A DNA stretch of 64,000 bases from Formosa algae (GCF_001439665.1 NZ_LMAK01000017.1:42334-106333), one strand, 5' to 3'. Counted from the stretch's first letter, positions 9,329-19,128 are shown. The notes: generated from the sequence alone by a model not told the origin. A program made the numbers and translations.

Positions 9329-9949
9329 TTAATATTTTGCCAAATATTCAATAACTTCATCTTGATTAAAATACCAAATATCAATATTCAACTCTTTTGC
9401 AATATCAATTGATTGCTTAAGCGTGCTCTTACTAATTCTTTCTTCACATTTAGGTGCTGTATCAATAATCAACATACCAATCCCAATTAATTTACCAAAC
9501 TTAATTTTTGTTTCTTCATATTGCGCTTTTAGTTTAAATAAATCATTTTTAATCTCACTAAAAACAAGTCTATTATAATGACGTTCTGAAGCTTTTATTT
9601 CTAGAGAATAAAGCGTTTTTTTTAAAGTATTTTTGAAATTTCTTCTTCTCCAGTCAGAATTTATAGATTTTTCATAGACACTTATATCCGGTATAATCTC
9701 CAAATCTATGGATTGAAATTTAATGTTTTTTTTGCGAATTCTTTCTTGGAGAAATTCAGTTTGACAATTCTCAATACACGTTTTTACATTCATTCCTATT
9801 TGTGAAATAGGGACCTTCCCTTTTGTTCTTAAAATCGAATAAACCATAGCTTGATAATGCAGTTCCGAACCTAAGACAGTCCGACACTCATTAACAATTG
9901 TAGAGTAAGAATTATGAATTGAATTTTGTATTTCTATCTTAGATGTCAT
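9329..9949 (-). CDS. Predicted PD-(D/E)XK nuclease-like protein, orphan
   Basis: 206 residues, no signal peptide. I do not recognise the family. The order of features fits a PD-(D/E)XK nuclease fold: Glu29 in the helix GSELHYQAMVYSIL, then IIPDIS with Asp88, then SLEIKASE with Glu117-x-Lys119, followed by a helix and the hydrophobic strand GKLIGIGMLIID. The 29-residue spacing between PD and ExK is normal for the fold. No methyltransferase, helicase or toxin partner is adjacent; neighbours are an unrelated membrane protein and an S66 peptidase. It could be a restriction or defence nuclease or a repair enzyme. The nuclease call is inference from motifs. Confidence 0.6.
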   Translation of the reverse strand: MTSKIEIQNSIHNSYSTIVNECRTVLGSELHYQAMVYSILRTKGKVPISQIGMNVKTCIENCQTEFLQERIRKKNIKFQSIDLEIIPDISVYEKSINSDWRRRNFKNTLKKTLYSLEIKASERHYNRLVFSEIKNDLFKLKAQYEETKIKFGKLIGIGMLIIDTAPKCEERISKSTLKQSIDIAKELNIDIWYFNQDEVIEYLAKY

Positions 9950-10022
9950 ATTCCATTCTACAAGTCAATACTGTTTATAATCGATATAAAATTCTAATTT
10001 TATAGAAAACCTACCAAAATTC

Positions 10023-11051
10023 CTACTCCTTAAACACTAAAGTCGATCCACTTTTTTCAACCTTCAATGTCACTGTACTACCAAAAATTAAAGCACGATT
10101 ATCTTTTTCGTGTCCTGCAGGCATATTAAACGCCACAGGAAAATCATATTCAGCAACTAATTCTAGTATTATTTCTTCAATAGTTTGACCAAAAGGAGTT
10201 GGATTTTTTCTCACTTTACTCATATCTCCCACTAAAATCCCTTTACAATGTTCAAAATAACCTGCTCGTTTTAGACTCTGTAACATACGATCTATATGGT
10301 AAGCATATTCTCCTATTTCTTCAATAAAAAGTATTTCTCCAGATGCATCGATACTAGTTTCCGACCCAAGCATCGTGTGTAATAAAGTTAAATTCCCTCC
10401 TGTAATTGGAGCAGTAACCATACCTGGTTTATTATAATTGGACCCTTTTAAACTGTAGGATATTTGTTTTCCGAAAATAGCATCTTTAAAAGTAGAAATT
10501 GTTTCAGCAATAGTCGTTTCATCATTAGGTAGACTCACACACATCATGGCGTGCATGGACTCATAACCTAAATTATGAATTTGATTATGAATAGCAGTAA
10601 TATCAGAATACCCAATCACCCATTTTGGCTGTAGCTTAAACTTTGCATAATCTAGCTTATCAATCATACGAACGGTTCCATAACCGCCACGCGCACACCA
10701 AATGGCTTTAATTTTCGGGTCGTCTAAAGCCCACTGGAAATCTGCAGCACGCTCATCATCGGTCCCTGCAAAATGTCCGTTTTGATTAAATACATTTGGT
10801 CCAACTACCGTTTGTAATCCCCAACTCTTAAACAACTCACGTGCACGTTCTATCACATCATATTTATTTCTTAACACACCAGAAGGAGCTACAATAGCCA
10901 CAGTATCTCCAGCTTTTAAATACGGAGGTTTTATATACGTTTTAGGCGAATTCATTAAAGATGGAGCTGAAGATTGTTGTGCCATTATCGGACTAATATT
11001 TAAACTGAAAACAATAAAAAATAGGGCTAAAAAAATTCTATTAAGAGACAT
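10023..11051 (-). CDS. LD-carboxypeptidase (peptidase family S66)
   Basis: 342 residues with an N-terminal signal peptide (about 1-24). The family S66 landmarks are VAIVAPSG (52-58), WCARGGYGTVRMID, the nucleophile Ser149 in GYSD, the Glu in IEEIGEYAYHIDRML (near 246) and the His in NMPAGHEKDN (near 318). S66 enzymes remove the terminal D-Ala from muropeptide tetrapeptides in murein recycling or cleave related amide bonds (MccF type). The signal peptide points to a periplasmic location, unlike cytosolic LdcA. It is divergent from metG. Confidence 0.92.
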   Translation of the reverse strand: MSLNRIFLALFFIVFSLNISPIMAQQSSAPSLMNSPKTYIKPPYLKAGDTVAIVAPSGVLRNKYDVIERARELFKSWGLQTVVGPNVFNQNGHFAGTDDERAADFQWALDDPKIKAIWCARGGYGTVRMIDKLDYAKFKLQPKWVIGYSDITAIHNQIHNLGYESMHAMMCVSLPNDETTIAETISTFKDAIFGKQISYSLKGSNYNKPGMVTAPITGGNLTLLHTMLGSETSIDASGEILFIEEIGEYAYHIDRMLQSLKRAGYFEHCKGILVGDMSKVRKNPTPFGQTIEEIILELVAEYDFPVAFNMPAGHEKDNRALIFGSTVTLKVEKSGSTLVFKE

Positions 11052-11105
11052 AAAAAGTGCTTTTGGTAAAAATACATTTTTTTTCTAAATGGTTAATGAA
11101 ATGCG

Positions 11106-11113
11106 TACTTTTG
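11106..11113 (+). promoter_or_regulatory. -7 promoter element of metG
   Basis: TACTTTTG matches TAnnTTTG and lies 24 bp before ATG 11137, with a TTTC at 11081-11084 near the expected -33 position. It falls inside the 16-residue extension of the longest frame, which therefore is unlikely to be translated. Confidence 0.6.
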
Positions 11114-11136
11114 TGCCTTTAAAACAGAAACGAGAC

Positions 11137-13188
11137 ATGTCTAAAAGATATACCATTACAGCAGCGTTACCATACACCAACGGACCAATACACATTGGCC
11201 ACTTAGCCGGTGTTTACGTACCTGCAGATATTTATGCACGATATTTACGCTTAACAGGAAACGATGTTCTTTTTATTTGCGGAAGTGACGAACACGGCGT
11301 ACCTATTACTATTAAAGCGAAAAAAGAAGGTGTAACACCACAAGATATTGTAGATAAATATCATGCGATTATTAAAACATCGTTTGAAGATTTTGGTGTC
11401 TCTTTTGATAATTACTCGAGAACTTCTGCAAAAATTCATCATGACACGGCTTCAGAATTCTTCACCACTTTATACGATAAAGGAGAATTTACTGAAGAAA
11501 CTACAGAGCAGTTGTACGACGAAGAAGCGAATCAATTCTTAGCAGACCGTTTTGTAACGGGAACATGCCCAAAATGTGGAAACGAAGAAGCTTATGGCGA
11601 CCAATGTGAAAAGTGCGGAAGCAGTTTAAACGCTACAGATTTAATTAATCCTAAATCGGCTATCACAGGAAATGTACCGACTTTAAAACAAACCAAACAC
11701 TGGTTTTTACCTTTAGATAAGCATGAAGACTTTTTAAAAGATTGGATTTTAAAAGGGCACAAAAAAGACTGGAAACCTAATGTTTACGGACAAGTAAAAT
11801 CTTGGATTGACGATGGATTAAGACCTCGTGCCGTAACCCGCGATTTAGATTGGGGAATTCCTGTGCCTGTAGAAGGTGCCGAGGGAAAAGTATTGTATGT
11901 TTGGTTTGATGCACCTATTGGTTACATCTCGTCTACCAAAGAATGGGCGGCTCGCGAAGGAAAAGATTGGGAACCGTATTGGAAAGATAAAGACACCACG
12001 TTAGTGCACTTTATCGGGAAAGATAATATTGTGTTTCACTGTATTATTTTCCCTGCTATGCTAAAAGCTGAAGGCTCTTATATTTTACCAGAAAATGTAC
12101 CTGCTAACGAATTTTTAAACTTAGAGGGTAACAAATTATCGACCTCCAAAAACTGGGCCGTGTGGTTACCAGAATACTTAGAAGATTTTCCTGGACAACA
12201 AGATGTATTGCGTTATGCCTTAACAGCAAATGCTCCAGAAACTAAAGATAACGACTTTACTTGGAAAGATTTCCAAGCTAGAAACAACAACGAATTGGTT
12301 GCTATTTTCGGAAACTTTATTAACCGCGTAGTGGTTTTAACAAATAAATATTACAACGGTGTTATCCCTACACCTGGTGATTTCTCAGACATAGATGAAG
12401 AAACTTTAGCCGCATTAAAAGCATATCCGTCGGTAATTTCAAGTTCTATAGAACGCTACCGTTTCCGTGAAGGAAGTCAGGAGTTAATGAATTTAGCACG
12501 TCTTGGAAATAAATATCTAGCAGACGAAGAGCCTTGGAAAAAAATTAAAGTAGATGAAGCTCGTACGCAAACCATCATGTTTGTAGCGCTTCAAATAGCA
12601 TCAGGTTTAGCAACACTTTGCGAACCATTTTTACCATTTACTTCAGCTAAATTAAAAGGCATTTTAAACCTTTCAGATGAAAATACTTGGGATAGCATTT
12701 CAACTAAAGAAGTATTAGTTCCGGCTGGACATCAAATAGGAAAAGCTGAATTACTATTTACTAAAATTGAAGATGATACCATTCAAAATCAATTAGATAA
12801 ATTAATTGCAAGTAAAAAGGCAAACGAAGCAGCAAACAAAGTTGTTGAACCTCAAAAAGATACCATCACTTTCGACGATTTCTCTAAATTAGATTTACGT
12901 GTTGGCACGATTTTAGAAGCAGAGAAAATGCCGAAGGCTAAAAAACTACTGGTTTTAAAAGTAGACACCGGACTAGATGTAAGAACTATTGTTTCTGGAA
13001 TTGCAGAAAGTTTTAAACCGGAAGATGTTGTTGGTAAACGTGTAACGGTATTGGTAAACTTAGCGCCAAGAGCGTTACGTGGTGTAGATAGCGAAGGCAT
13101 GATTTTAATGACTGAAACTGCTGAAGGCAAATTGGTTTTCGTTAATCCTGATGAAAAAGGAGTGACAAACGGATTGCAAATTAGTTAG
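11137..13188 (+). CDS. metG: Methionyl-tRNA synthetase
   Basis: 683 residues from ATG 11137. It charges tRNA-Met with methionine in the cytosol. Class I signatures are HIGH at 19-22 ([10 protein letters not shown]) and the KMSKS-equivalent KLSTSKN near 332. The zinc knuckle [18 protein letters not shown] starts near 143. A C-terminal EMAP/Arc1p-like tRNA-binding domain ([20 protein letters not shown]) is fused, as in long bacterial MetRS. An upstream in-frame ATG at 11089 gives a 16-residue extension but is excluded by the -7 box at 11106-11113. It runs divergent from the S66 peptidase gene and is followed by the NlpE/META lipoprotein gene. Confidence 0.97.
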   Translation: MSKRYTITAALPYTNGPIHIGHLAGVYVPADIYARYLRLTGNDVLFICGSDEHGVPITIKAKKEGVTPQDIVDKYHAIIKTSFEDFGVSFDNYSRTSAKIHHDTASEFFTTLYDKGEFTEETTEQLYDEEANQFLADRFVTGTCPKCGNEEAYGDQCEKCGSSLNATDLINPKSAITGNVPTLKQTKHWFLPLDKHEDFLKDWILKGHKKDWKPNVYGQVKSWIDDGLRPRAVTRDLDWGIPVPVEGAEGKVLYVWFDAPIGYISSTKEWAAREGKDWEPYWKDKDTTLVHFIGKDNIVFHCIIFPAMLKAEGSYILPENVPANEFLNLEGNKLSTSKNWAVWLPEYLEDFPGQQDVLRYALTANAPETKDNDFTWKDFQARNNNELVAIFGNFINRVVVLTNKYYNGVIPTPGDFSDIDEETLAALKAYPSVISSSIERYRFREGSQELMNLARLGNKYLADEEPWKKIKVDEARTQTIMFVALQIASGLATLCEPFLPFTSAKLKGILNLSDENTWDSISTKEVLVPAGHQIGKAELLFTKIEDDTIQNQLDKLIASKKANEAANKVVEPQKDTITFDDFSKLDLRVGTILEAEKMPKAKKLLVLKVDTGLDVRTIVSGIAESFKPEDVVGKRVTVLVNLAPRALRGVDSEGMILMTETAEGKLVFVNPDEKGVTNGLQIS

Positions 13189-13224
13189 GCGGTTTTCCAT
13201 ATAAACCTTTTAAACTAGAATATT

Positions 13225-13983
13225 ATGATAAAAAAAATAGTGCCATTTTTAATGATTGCCGTTTTAATTGTGAGTTGTAAAACAAATAAAAACGCAGCAC
13301 TTAATTCAGATAATAGTATGTCTAATTTAGATTGGAATGGTACTTACGTGGGTACAACGCCATGTGCCGATTGCGAAGGTATAAAAACTGTAATTACGCT
13401 AAATAACGATTTAACGTTTACTAAGAATACTCAGTATTTAGGAAAATCGACAGATGTTTCTACCGAAAACGGTTCTTTTTCTTGGAATAAAGCAGGGAAC
13501 ACAGTGACTTTAAAAACAGACACGGCGTCTAACGATTATTTTGTTGGAGAACACACACTGACGCATTTAGATTTGAATGGAAAGAAAATCACAGGAGACT
13601 TAGCCGACAAATATATTTTAAAACAACAAGGCGCAGATACTTTAAAAGACTTGCCTTGGAAGTTAGTTGAACTTAGAGGTAAAGTTATTGAAAATGCACC
13701 TAAGCAGCCTTATTTAATACTAGGCGCAGCAGACAATCGTGTAAGCGGAAACACTAGCTGTAATGGGTTTGGAGGCGAATACGAGTTATTAGAAGGCAAC
13801 CGTGTAAAATTCTCTAAAATGATGCACACCATGATGGCGTGTCCGAATATGACCATTGAAAATGAATTTATGCAAGTGCTTGAAATGGCAGACAATTATA
13901 CTCTAGTAAACGGTGTACTAAACTTAAACAAAGGTCGCATGGCGACTATGGCAAAATTTGAAATAGATTACTTTGTAAACTAA
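13225..13983 (+). CDS. NlpE-like / META domain lipoprotein
   Basis: 252 residues. The lipobox LIVSC (Cys18) marks a lipoprotein. The N-terminal half carries an NlpE-N signature (DWNGTYVGTTPCADCEGIKTVITLN), known for copper response and envelope stress sensing in enterobacteria. The C-terminal half is a META/HslJ domain (NTSCNGFGGEYELLEGNRVKFSKMMHTMMACP). NlpE-META fusions are frequent in Bacteroidota. The CxxC of the NlpE part may bind metal or redox-switch. It lies 36 bp after metG and before a strong terminator, so read-through from metG is possible. Confidence 0.85.
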   Translation: MIKKIVPFLMIAVLIVSCKTNKNAALNSDNSMSNLDWNGTYVGTTPCADCEGIKTVITLNNDLTFTKNTQYLGKSTDVSTENGSFSWNKAGNTVTLKTDTASNDYFVGEHTLTHLDLNGKKITGDLADKYILKQQGADTLKDLPWKLVELRGKVIENAPKQPYLILGAADNRVSGNTSCNGFGGEYELLEGNRVKFSKMMHTMMACPNMTIENEFMQVLEMADNYTLVNGVLNLNKGRMATMAKFEIDYFVN

Positions 13984-14010
13984 ACATTTTTTACCAAAAA
14001 TTATACATTT

Positions 14011-14046
14011 AAAGACCTCACTAATTATGATTAGTGAGGTCTTTTT
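14011..14046 (+). terminator. Rho-independent terminator after the NlpE/META gene
   Basis: A perfect 15 bp stem (14011-14025 with 14030-14044) closes a TATG loop and runs into five T residues. It ends the metG-lipoprotein unit and insulates tex. Confidence 0.9.
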
Positions 14047-14150
14047 ATTTTGCTTCACTTTGGACTTATAAATGGCATTATAATTTTCAAAAAACAAAAT
14101 GTGTTTCAGTCGAAGACCTTATCTTTACAATCTATTTTCAAAATTAAAAT

Positions 14151-16274
14151 ATGTCTATTCTAAAATATATTATTTCACAAACTCAACTTCCTGAAACCGG
14201 TGTAAAAAACACTTTAAAACTCTTAGAAGACGACTGTACCATTCCGTTTATTTCGCGCTACAGAAAAGAATTAACAGGAAACTTAGACGAAGTACAAATT
14301 GCAGATATTGTAAAATATAAAGAAGCTTTCGAAACGTTAGAAAAAAGAAAACTAACCATTTTAAAAGCCCTTGAAGAACAAGACGTTTTAACTCCCGAAC
14401 TTCAGAAAAAAATTGAATCTACAACAGATTTAATAACGCTAGAAGACATCTATCTCCCCTATAAAAAAAGCAGAAAAACGAAAGCGGAAAAAGCAAGACA
14501 ATTTGGCTTGGAACCTTTGGCTAAAATTATAATGAGCCAGAATGCAAACGACGTAGAATCTATTGCTTTTAAATATGTAAAAAATGATGTTGCATCAGTG
14601 GAAGATGCTCTAGAAGGTGCACGTCATATTATTTCGGAATGGATTAATGAACGCACAGATATTAGAAATAACATCCGCTATCAACTCGACCGTTATGCAA
14701 CCATTACAACCAAAGTGGTTAAAACAAAAGCAGAAGATGAAAAAGCTCAAAAATTCAGAGATTATTTTGATTGGACCGAAGCACTAAGTCGTATTCCGTC
14801 TCATAGATTATTGGCCATTTTAAGAGCAGAAAAGGAAGGGTTTATTCGTGTAAAAATCGCGATTGATGACGATGCAGTTTTAGCAAAAATGGAAAACCGC
14901 ATCATCCGTTCCCGTAATGCTTGCGCAGATGAAATTACTACAGCTATAAAAGATGCTTACAAACGTTTGTTGTTACCTGCTTTAACCAATGAAGCGCTTC
15001 AGAAAGCAAAAGATAAAGCAGACGAATCTGCAATACAGGTTTTTGCAAAGAATTTAAAACAATTATTGCTAGGTTCACCTTTAGGAGAAAAGCGCGTTTT
15101 AGCCATCGACCCTGGATTTAGAACTGGTTGTAAAATTGTGTGCTTAGATGCGCAAGGCGATTTAAAATATAACGAAACCATTTATCCGCATCCACCTAAA
15201 AATGATGCCACGGGAGCGATAAAAAAAATAAGCACCATGGTTGAAGCCTATAAAATTGAAGCCATTGCTATTGGTAACGGTACGGCTTCTAGAGAGACCG
15301 AAACTTTAATTCGCAGAATTCATTTTAAAACCGACATACAAGTATTTGTGGTTAGTGAAGCTGGTGCTTCTATCTATTCGGCTTCAAAAATTGCACGAGA
15401 CGAATTTCCAAATTACGATGTCACCGTAAGAGGTTCTGTTTCTATTGGTCGTCGCTTACAAGACCCGCTTGCCGAATTGGTTAAAATCGATGCTAAATCT
15501 ATAGGTGTTGGACAATATCAGCACGATGTGGACCAGTCTAAACTAAAAGGCAGTTTAGATTTAGTGGTCGAAAATTGTGTTAATGCCGTTGGTGTAAACG
15601 TAAACACAGCGAGTACATCTTTATTAAGCTATGTATCGGGAATTGGACCAAAACTAGCCGAAAATATTGTGAATTACAGAACTGCACACGGTGCATTTGC
15701 GACACGTACGGCCATAAAAAAAGTACCGCGTTTAGGAGATAAAGCCTTCGAACAAGGTGCTGGTTTTTTAAGAATTAAAGATGCTAAGAATCCGTTAGAC
15801 GATTCTGCAGTACATCCAGAACGTTACGACTTAATAAAACGAATGGCAAAAGATGCTGGTAAAAGCATTTCAGAATTAATCGGAAATTCGACCATCCTTC
15901 AAAAGATAAACTTAAACTCCTATTGTTCAGACACTATTGGATTACCTACGTTACAAGATATAATTAAGGAATTAGAAAAACCAGGATTAGATATTAGGCA
16001 ACAAGCCAAAGTCTTTACGTTTAATCAGGATATTAAAACCATCGCAGATGTTACCGAAGGGCAATTACTTCCAGGAATTGTAAACAACATCACCAATTTT
16101 GGGTGTTTTGTAGATATCGGAATTAAAGAAAGTGGTTTGATACATATTTCAAATTTAGCTGATGCTTTTGTGAGTGATGTGAGTGAGCATGTTAGTTTAC
16201 ATCAGCAAATTATTGTTAAAGTGTTAGAAGTAGATGTCGCCCGAAAACGCATTCAACTTAAGCTCCATAAATAG
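14151..16274 (+). CDS. tex: Tex family RNA-binding transcription accessory protein
   Basis: 707 residues, normal for Tex. Domains in order: N-terminal helical Tex domain; YqgF/RNase H-like domain around 315-440 (RVLAIDPGFRTGCKIVCLD, AIGNGTASRETE); helix-hairpin-helix region (NTASTSLLSYVSGIGPKLAENIV, then KVPRLGDKAFEQGAGFLRI); and a C-terminal S1 domain (GQLLPGIVNNITNFGCFVDIGIKESGLIHIS). Tex binds nucleic acid and affects transcription and ribosome-associated processes; its precise role is unsettled. The stop lies 1 bp before the ATG of the histone-deacetylase-like gene, so they form an operon. A TATCTTTA just upstream is a near match to the -7 consensus. Confidence 0.95.
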   Translation: MSILKYIISQTQLPETGVKNTLKLLEDDCTIPFISRYRKELTGNLDEVQIADIVKYKEAFETLEKRKLTILKALEEQDVLTPELQKKIESTTDLITLEDIYLPYKKSRKTKAEKARQFGLEPLAKIIMSQNANDVESIAFKYVKNDVASVEDALEGARHIISEWINERTDIRNNIRYQLDRYATITTKVVKTKAEDEKAQKFRDYFDWTEALSRIPSHRLLAILRAEKEGFIRVKIAIDDDAVLAKMENRIIRSRNACADEITTAIKDAYKRLLLPALTNEALQKAKDKADESAIQVFAKNLKQLLLGSPLGEKRVLAIDPGFRTGCKIVCLDAQGDLKYNETIYPHPPKNDATGAIKKISTMVEAYKIEAIAIGNGTASRETETLIRRIHFKTDIQVFVVSEAGASIYSASKIARDEFPNYDVTVRGSVSIGRRLQDPLAELVKIDAKSIGVGQYQHDVDQSKLKGSLDLVVENCVNAVGVNVNTASTSLLSYVSGIGPKLAENIVNYRTAHGAFATRTAIKKVPRLGDKAFEQGAGFLRIKDAKNPLDDSAVHPERYDLIKRMAKDAGKSISELIGNSTILQKINLNSYCSDTIGLPTLQDIIKELEKPGLDIRQQAKVFTFNQDIKTIADVTEGQLLPGIVNNITNFGCFVDIGIKESGLIHISNLADAFVSDVSEHVSLHQQIIVKVLEVDVARKRIQLKLHK

Positions 16275-16275
16275 T

Positions 16276-17181
16276 ATGCTAAAGATTGCTTATCATCCCT
16301 ATTATAATCATCCGCTTAAAAAAGGACATCGGTTTCCTATGGAAAAATATGAACTTTTGCAGTTGCAATTGATGTATGAAGGGACTTGTGCCGAAGAGAA
16401 TTTCTTTGAACCTGAACTGTTACAAAATCATAAGCAAATTTTAGAAGTTCATGATGCTGAATATTTTTACGATTTATTAAACCTAACACTCAGTCATCAG
16501 GCGGCACTTAAAATTGGCTTTTTATTAAGTGAACGCTTAATAGCGCGTGAAATATGTATAGCTTCAGGGACTTTACAAGCTACTGCTTATGCACTTCAAT
16601 ACGGTATTGCCATGAATATTGCCGGAGGCACACATCACGCCTACTCTAGCCACGGCGAAGGCTTTTGCATGTTAAACGACCAAGCTATAGCAGCCAAACA
16701 TATATTAGACCAAAATATTTCTAAACGGGTACTTATTGTCGATTTAGATGTGCACCAAGGTAACGGCACAGCAGAAATTTTTCAGGACGAGCCACGTGTA
16801 TTTACCTTCTCAATGCATGGTAAAAATAATTACCCGTTTGAAAAAGAACAAAGCGATTTAGACATTGAACTGGATGACAACACAAACGACGCAACGTATC
16901 TAGAGATTTTAAAACAGACCTTACCCAAATTAATAACCGAACAACAACCCGATTTTATATTTTATTTATGTGGTGTAGATGTTATTGCTTCTGACAAATT
17001 AGGAAAATTAGGACTCTCTATTGCGGGATGTAAAGCGAGAGATCGATTTGTTTTAGAAACGTGTAAACGCCATGAAATTCCAGTTATGTGTAGTATGGGT
17101 GGCGGATATTCTCCAGATATTAAAACCATAATAGAAGCCCATACCAATACATTTAGATTAGCACAAGAACTTTACTTCTAG
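16276..17181 (+). CDS. Histone deacetylase superfamily (AcuC/acetylpolyamine amidohydrolase-like) hydrolase
   Basis: 301 residues starting at ATG 16276, just after the tex stop; a longer frame from 16234 would overlap tex by 41 bp and is unlikely. Arginase/deacetylase-fold signatures: GGTHHAYSSHGEGFCMLND (His pair as charge relay), VLIVDLDVHQGNG (zinc ligands Asp and His), CGVDVIASDKLGKLGLS (third ligand Asp) and CSMGGGYSPD. Bacterial members remove acyl groups from lysines or small amines in the cytosol; the substrate here is unknown. Confidence 0.9.
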   Translation: MLKIAYHPYYNHPLKKGHRFPMEKYELLQLQLMYEGTCAEENFFEPELLQNHKQILEVHDAEYFYDLLNLTLSHQAALKIGFLLSERLIAREICIASGTLQATAYALQYGIAMNIAGGTHHAYSSHGEGFCMLNDQAIAAKHILDQNISKRVLIVDLDVHQGNGTAEIFQDEPRVFTFSMHGKNNYPFEKEQSDLDIELDDNTNDATYLEILKQTLPKLITEQQPDFIFYLCGVDVIASDKLGKLGLSIAGCKARDRFVLETCKRHEIPVMCSMGGGYSPDIKTIIEAHTNTFRLAQELYF

Positions 17182-17343
17182 AAGCAACACAACCTTTTAC
17201 TAATCAGACTTATAAAACATATTTTTAAATATCTGATGTAAATTTAAAATCAGGATAACATACCATTAAACACAGATTATTTAGTATCAATTTTATAAAA
17301 ATTAACAGCATATTTTTACTCGCTTTTTTATAATAAAATTGTT

Positions 17344-18231
17344 ATGACAAAACCTAGAATAGCTCTTGTAGTCGGAATAATATGCATTTCTATATTTCCT
17401 GTATTAGTGCGTTTAAGTTTAACGCCAGGATTAATCTCTGCATTCTACAGAATGGCCATTGCCTCGGCTATCATTTTGCCTTACGTGTTAATCACTAAAC
17501 AATTAAAAATTCCCTCAACCAAAATGTTGCTTTTAGCATCCCTTTGTGGAGTCGTTTTTGGTTTAGATGTTGGCGTATGGAACATTGCTATTCAGGAATC
17601 TTCTGCAACACAAGCCACCCTATTAACCAATTTATCTCCTGTTTGGGTTGGTATTGGAGCCTTTTTATTTTTAAAAGATAAACCCGTTCGCAATTTTTGG
17701 ATTGGCACTGTAATCGCTATTATTGGAATGGTGACTTTAGTTGGGTTTCAGTTTTTTATTAATTTAGATTTCGACTTAGCTTTCTTTTTCGCCATATTAT
17801 CTGGCATGTTATATGCCGTGTATATGTTAACCAGCAAGACGGTTTTAGAAGAGACAGATGTGTTAACGTTTATGACTATTAGTGTGGTGTCTTCTGCCAT
17901 GGCATTAGGACTTTTAAGCCTAATGATGGGACAACCGTTTAGCGGATTTTCGAACATGGGATGGCTTGTTCTACTTATTCAAGGTCTTATTTGTCAGTTG
18001 TTAGCTTGGTTACTTATTAGTTATGCTACGAAACATATGCGAGCTACACGAGTTTCTGTAAGTTTATTAGGGCAAGCCATCTTAGCGTCGATTTTAGCTT
18101 GGATTTTCTTGAATGAAACCATTACATTACAAATGATGATTGGAGGAATAATTCTCCTTTTTGGTATTCGTATTACCTTTTACACAAAATATATATCTTT
18201 ATTTAGAATCTTTAAAAAAGGAAAACATTAA
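17344..18231 (+). CDS. EamA-type (DMT superfamily) transporter
   Basis: 295 residues with ten predicted membrane helices in two five-helix EamA repeats. The first repeat carries GLISAFYRMAIASAIILPY and ESSATQATLLTNLSPVWVGIGAFL; the second carries LLSYATKHMRATRVSVSLLGQAILASILAWIFLNE-like sequence. DMT exporters move metabolites or amino acids across the inner membrane; the substrate cannot be inferred. The 160 bp upstream gap is AT-rich and shows no other gene. Confidence 0.9.
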   Translation: MTKPRIALVVGIICISIFPVLVRLSLTPGLISAFYRMAIASAIILPYVLITKQLKIPSTKMLLLASLCGVVFGLDVGVWNIAIQESSATQATLLTNLSPVWVGIGAFLFLKDKPVRNFWIGTVIAIIGMVTLVGFQFFINLDFDLAFFFAILSGMLYAVYMLTSKTVLEETDVLTFMTISVVSSAMALGLLSLMMGQPFSGFSNMGWLVLLIQGLICQLLAWLLISYATKHMRATRVSVSLLGQAILASILAWIFLNETITLQMMIGGIILLFGIRITFYTKYISLFRIFKKGKH

Positions 18232-18264
18232 GTGTTTTTATTAAAGACGAAACAGTTTTATCTA

Positions 18265-18272
18265 TAACTTTG
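18265..18272 (+). promoter_or_regulatory. -7 promoter element of the ferritin gene
   Basis: TAACTTTG fits TAnnTTTG and lies 17 bp before ATG 18289. No metal-regulator operator is evident around it. Confidence 0.6.
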
Positions 18273-18288
18273 TTAAAAACGAAATAAT

Positions 18289-18807
18289 ATGTTATCAAAA
18301 GTTATAGAAGACGCTCTAAATAAACAAATTAGAGTAGAGGCAGAATCGTCTCAAATATATTTGGCCATGGCCTGTTGGGCCGAAGTAAAAGGTTTAGAAG
18401 GTGTATCTAATTTTATGTACAAACAATCTGATGAAGAGCGTGAGCATATGCTAAAACTTGTAAAGTTTGTAAACGAACGCGGAGGACATGCCTTTATTTC
18501 TGAATTAAAAGCACCAAACGTAACCTTTAAATCTTTTAAAGAGATGTTTGAAATGTTATTCAAGCATGAGGTGTTTGTTAGCGAAAGCATTAATGAATTG
18601 GTACATATCTCTCTAGAACAGCGCGATTATGCTACTCATAATTTCCTACAATGGTATGTTGCAGAGCAGATTGAAGAAGAAGCTATGGCCAGAACCATTT
18701 TAGACAAAATTAATTTAATTGGAGACGACAAAGGTGGATTGTATTTATTTGATAGAGATATTGATCAAATTACAGTGAGTACAGCCTCGACAATTAGTCC
18801 GGAGTAA
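18289..18807 (+). CDS. ftnA: Non-heme ferritin
   Basis: 172 residues, the usual ferritin length. The four-helix-bundle ferroxidase residues are visible: Glu18 in RVEAESSQIYLAM, Glu51 and His54 region in SDEEREHMLKLV, a Glu in HEVFVSESINELV, and Gln/Glu in WYVAEQIEEEAMA. It oxidises Fe(II) and stores Fe(III) as a mineral inside a 24-mer in the cytosol. A promoter-like TAACTTTG precedes it. Its presence fits the iron and metal genes at 39-48 kb, although it is not clustered with them. Confidence 0.95.
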   Translation: MLSKVIEDALNKQIRVEAESSQIYLAMACWAEVKGLEGVSNFMYKQSDEEREHMLKLVKFVNERGGHAFISELKAPNVTFKSFKEMFEMLFKHEVFVSESINELVHISLEQRDYATHNFLQWYVAEQIEEEAMARTILDKINLIGDDKGGLYLFDRDIDQITVSTASTISPE

Positions 18808-18847
18808 ACTTTAACAATTAATCTTATTTAGATTAAGTAAAAATAAT

Positions 18848-18855
18848 TATTTTTG
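18848..18855 (+). promoter_or_regulatory. -7 promoter element of the small Cys-rich gene
   Basis: TATTTTTG matches TAnnTTTG, 29 bp before the TTG start at 18884. It supports independent transcription of this small gene rather than only read-through from ferritin. Confidence 0.5.
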
Positions 18856-18883
18856 GAACCTAAACAACTAACAGACATTAGTT

Positions 18884-19069
18884 TTGGGCAAGAAAAAAGA
18901 CAAGAAAGTTAAAAAGAAAGAACTTAAAAAAGCAAAAGCAGTTTTACTAAATGCTGGAGTTAAAGTCTCTAGTAAATGCAAAACTAAATGTTGTGATAAA
19001 TATTTAAAGTCTGAAAAGAAACGCTGTAGTAAATGTCCGTGTTTCGATTTGCTTCAAAAAGTTGCATAA
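18884..19069 (+). CDS. Small Lys/Cys-rich protein, TTG start
   Basis: 61 residues. The N-terminal half is very basic (GKKKDKKVKKKELKKAK) and the C-terminal half holds six Cys (CKTKCCDKYLKSEKKRCSKCPCFDL). This spacing suggests a metal- or cluster-binding module or disulfide-bonded knot. No in-frame ATG is available; the frame is closed by TAA at 18869, so TTG 18884 is the only reasonable start. A -7 box upstream and a strong terminator just after (19075-19106) support a real gene. Function unknown; its position behind ferritin hints at metal handling, which is only inference. Confidence 0.7.
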   Translation: MGKKKDKKVKKKELKKAKAVLLNAGVKVSSKCKTKCCDKYLKSEKKRCSKCPCFDLLQKVA

Positions 19070-19074
19070 ATATA

Positions 19075-19106
19075 AAAAGCCTCAAAATTTAAATTTTGAG
19101 GCTTTT
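19075..19106. terminator. Bidirectional terminator between the Cys-rich gene and ppc
   Basis: A perfect palindrome of 16 bp arms (19075-19090 / 19091-19106), AAAAGCCTCAAAATTT and its complement. It carries A/T runs on both sides and lies between two convergent genes, so it can stop transcription from both directions. Confidence 0.85.
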
Positions 19107-19128
19107 CTGTTTTTATGTCATTCTGCTA

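Noticed and set aside
9329..9949. Restriction-modification system
   Set aside because: No methyltransferase or specificity gene is adjacent; only an orphan nuclease-like protein can be supported.
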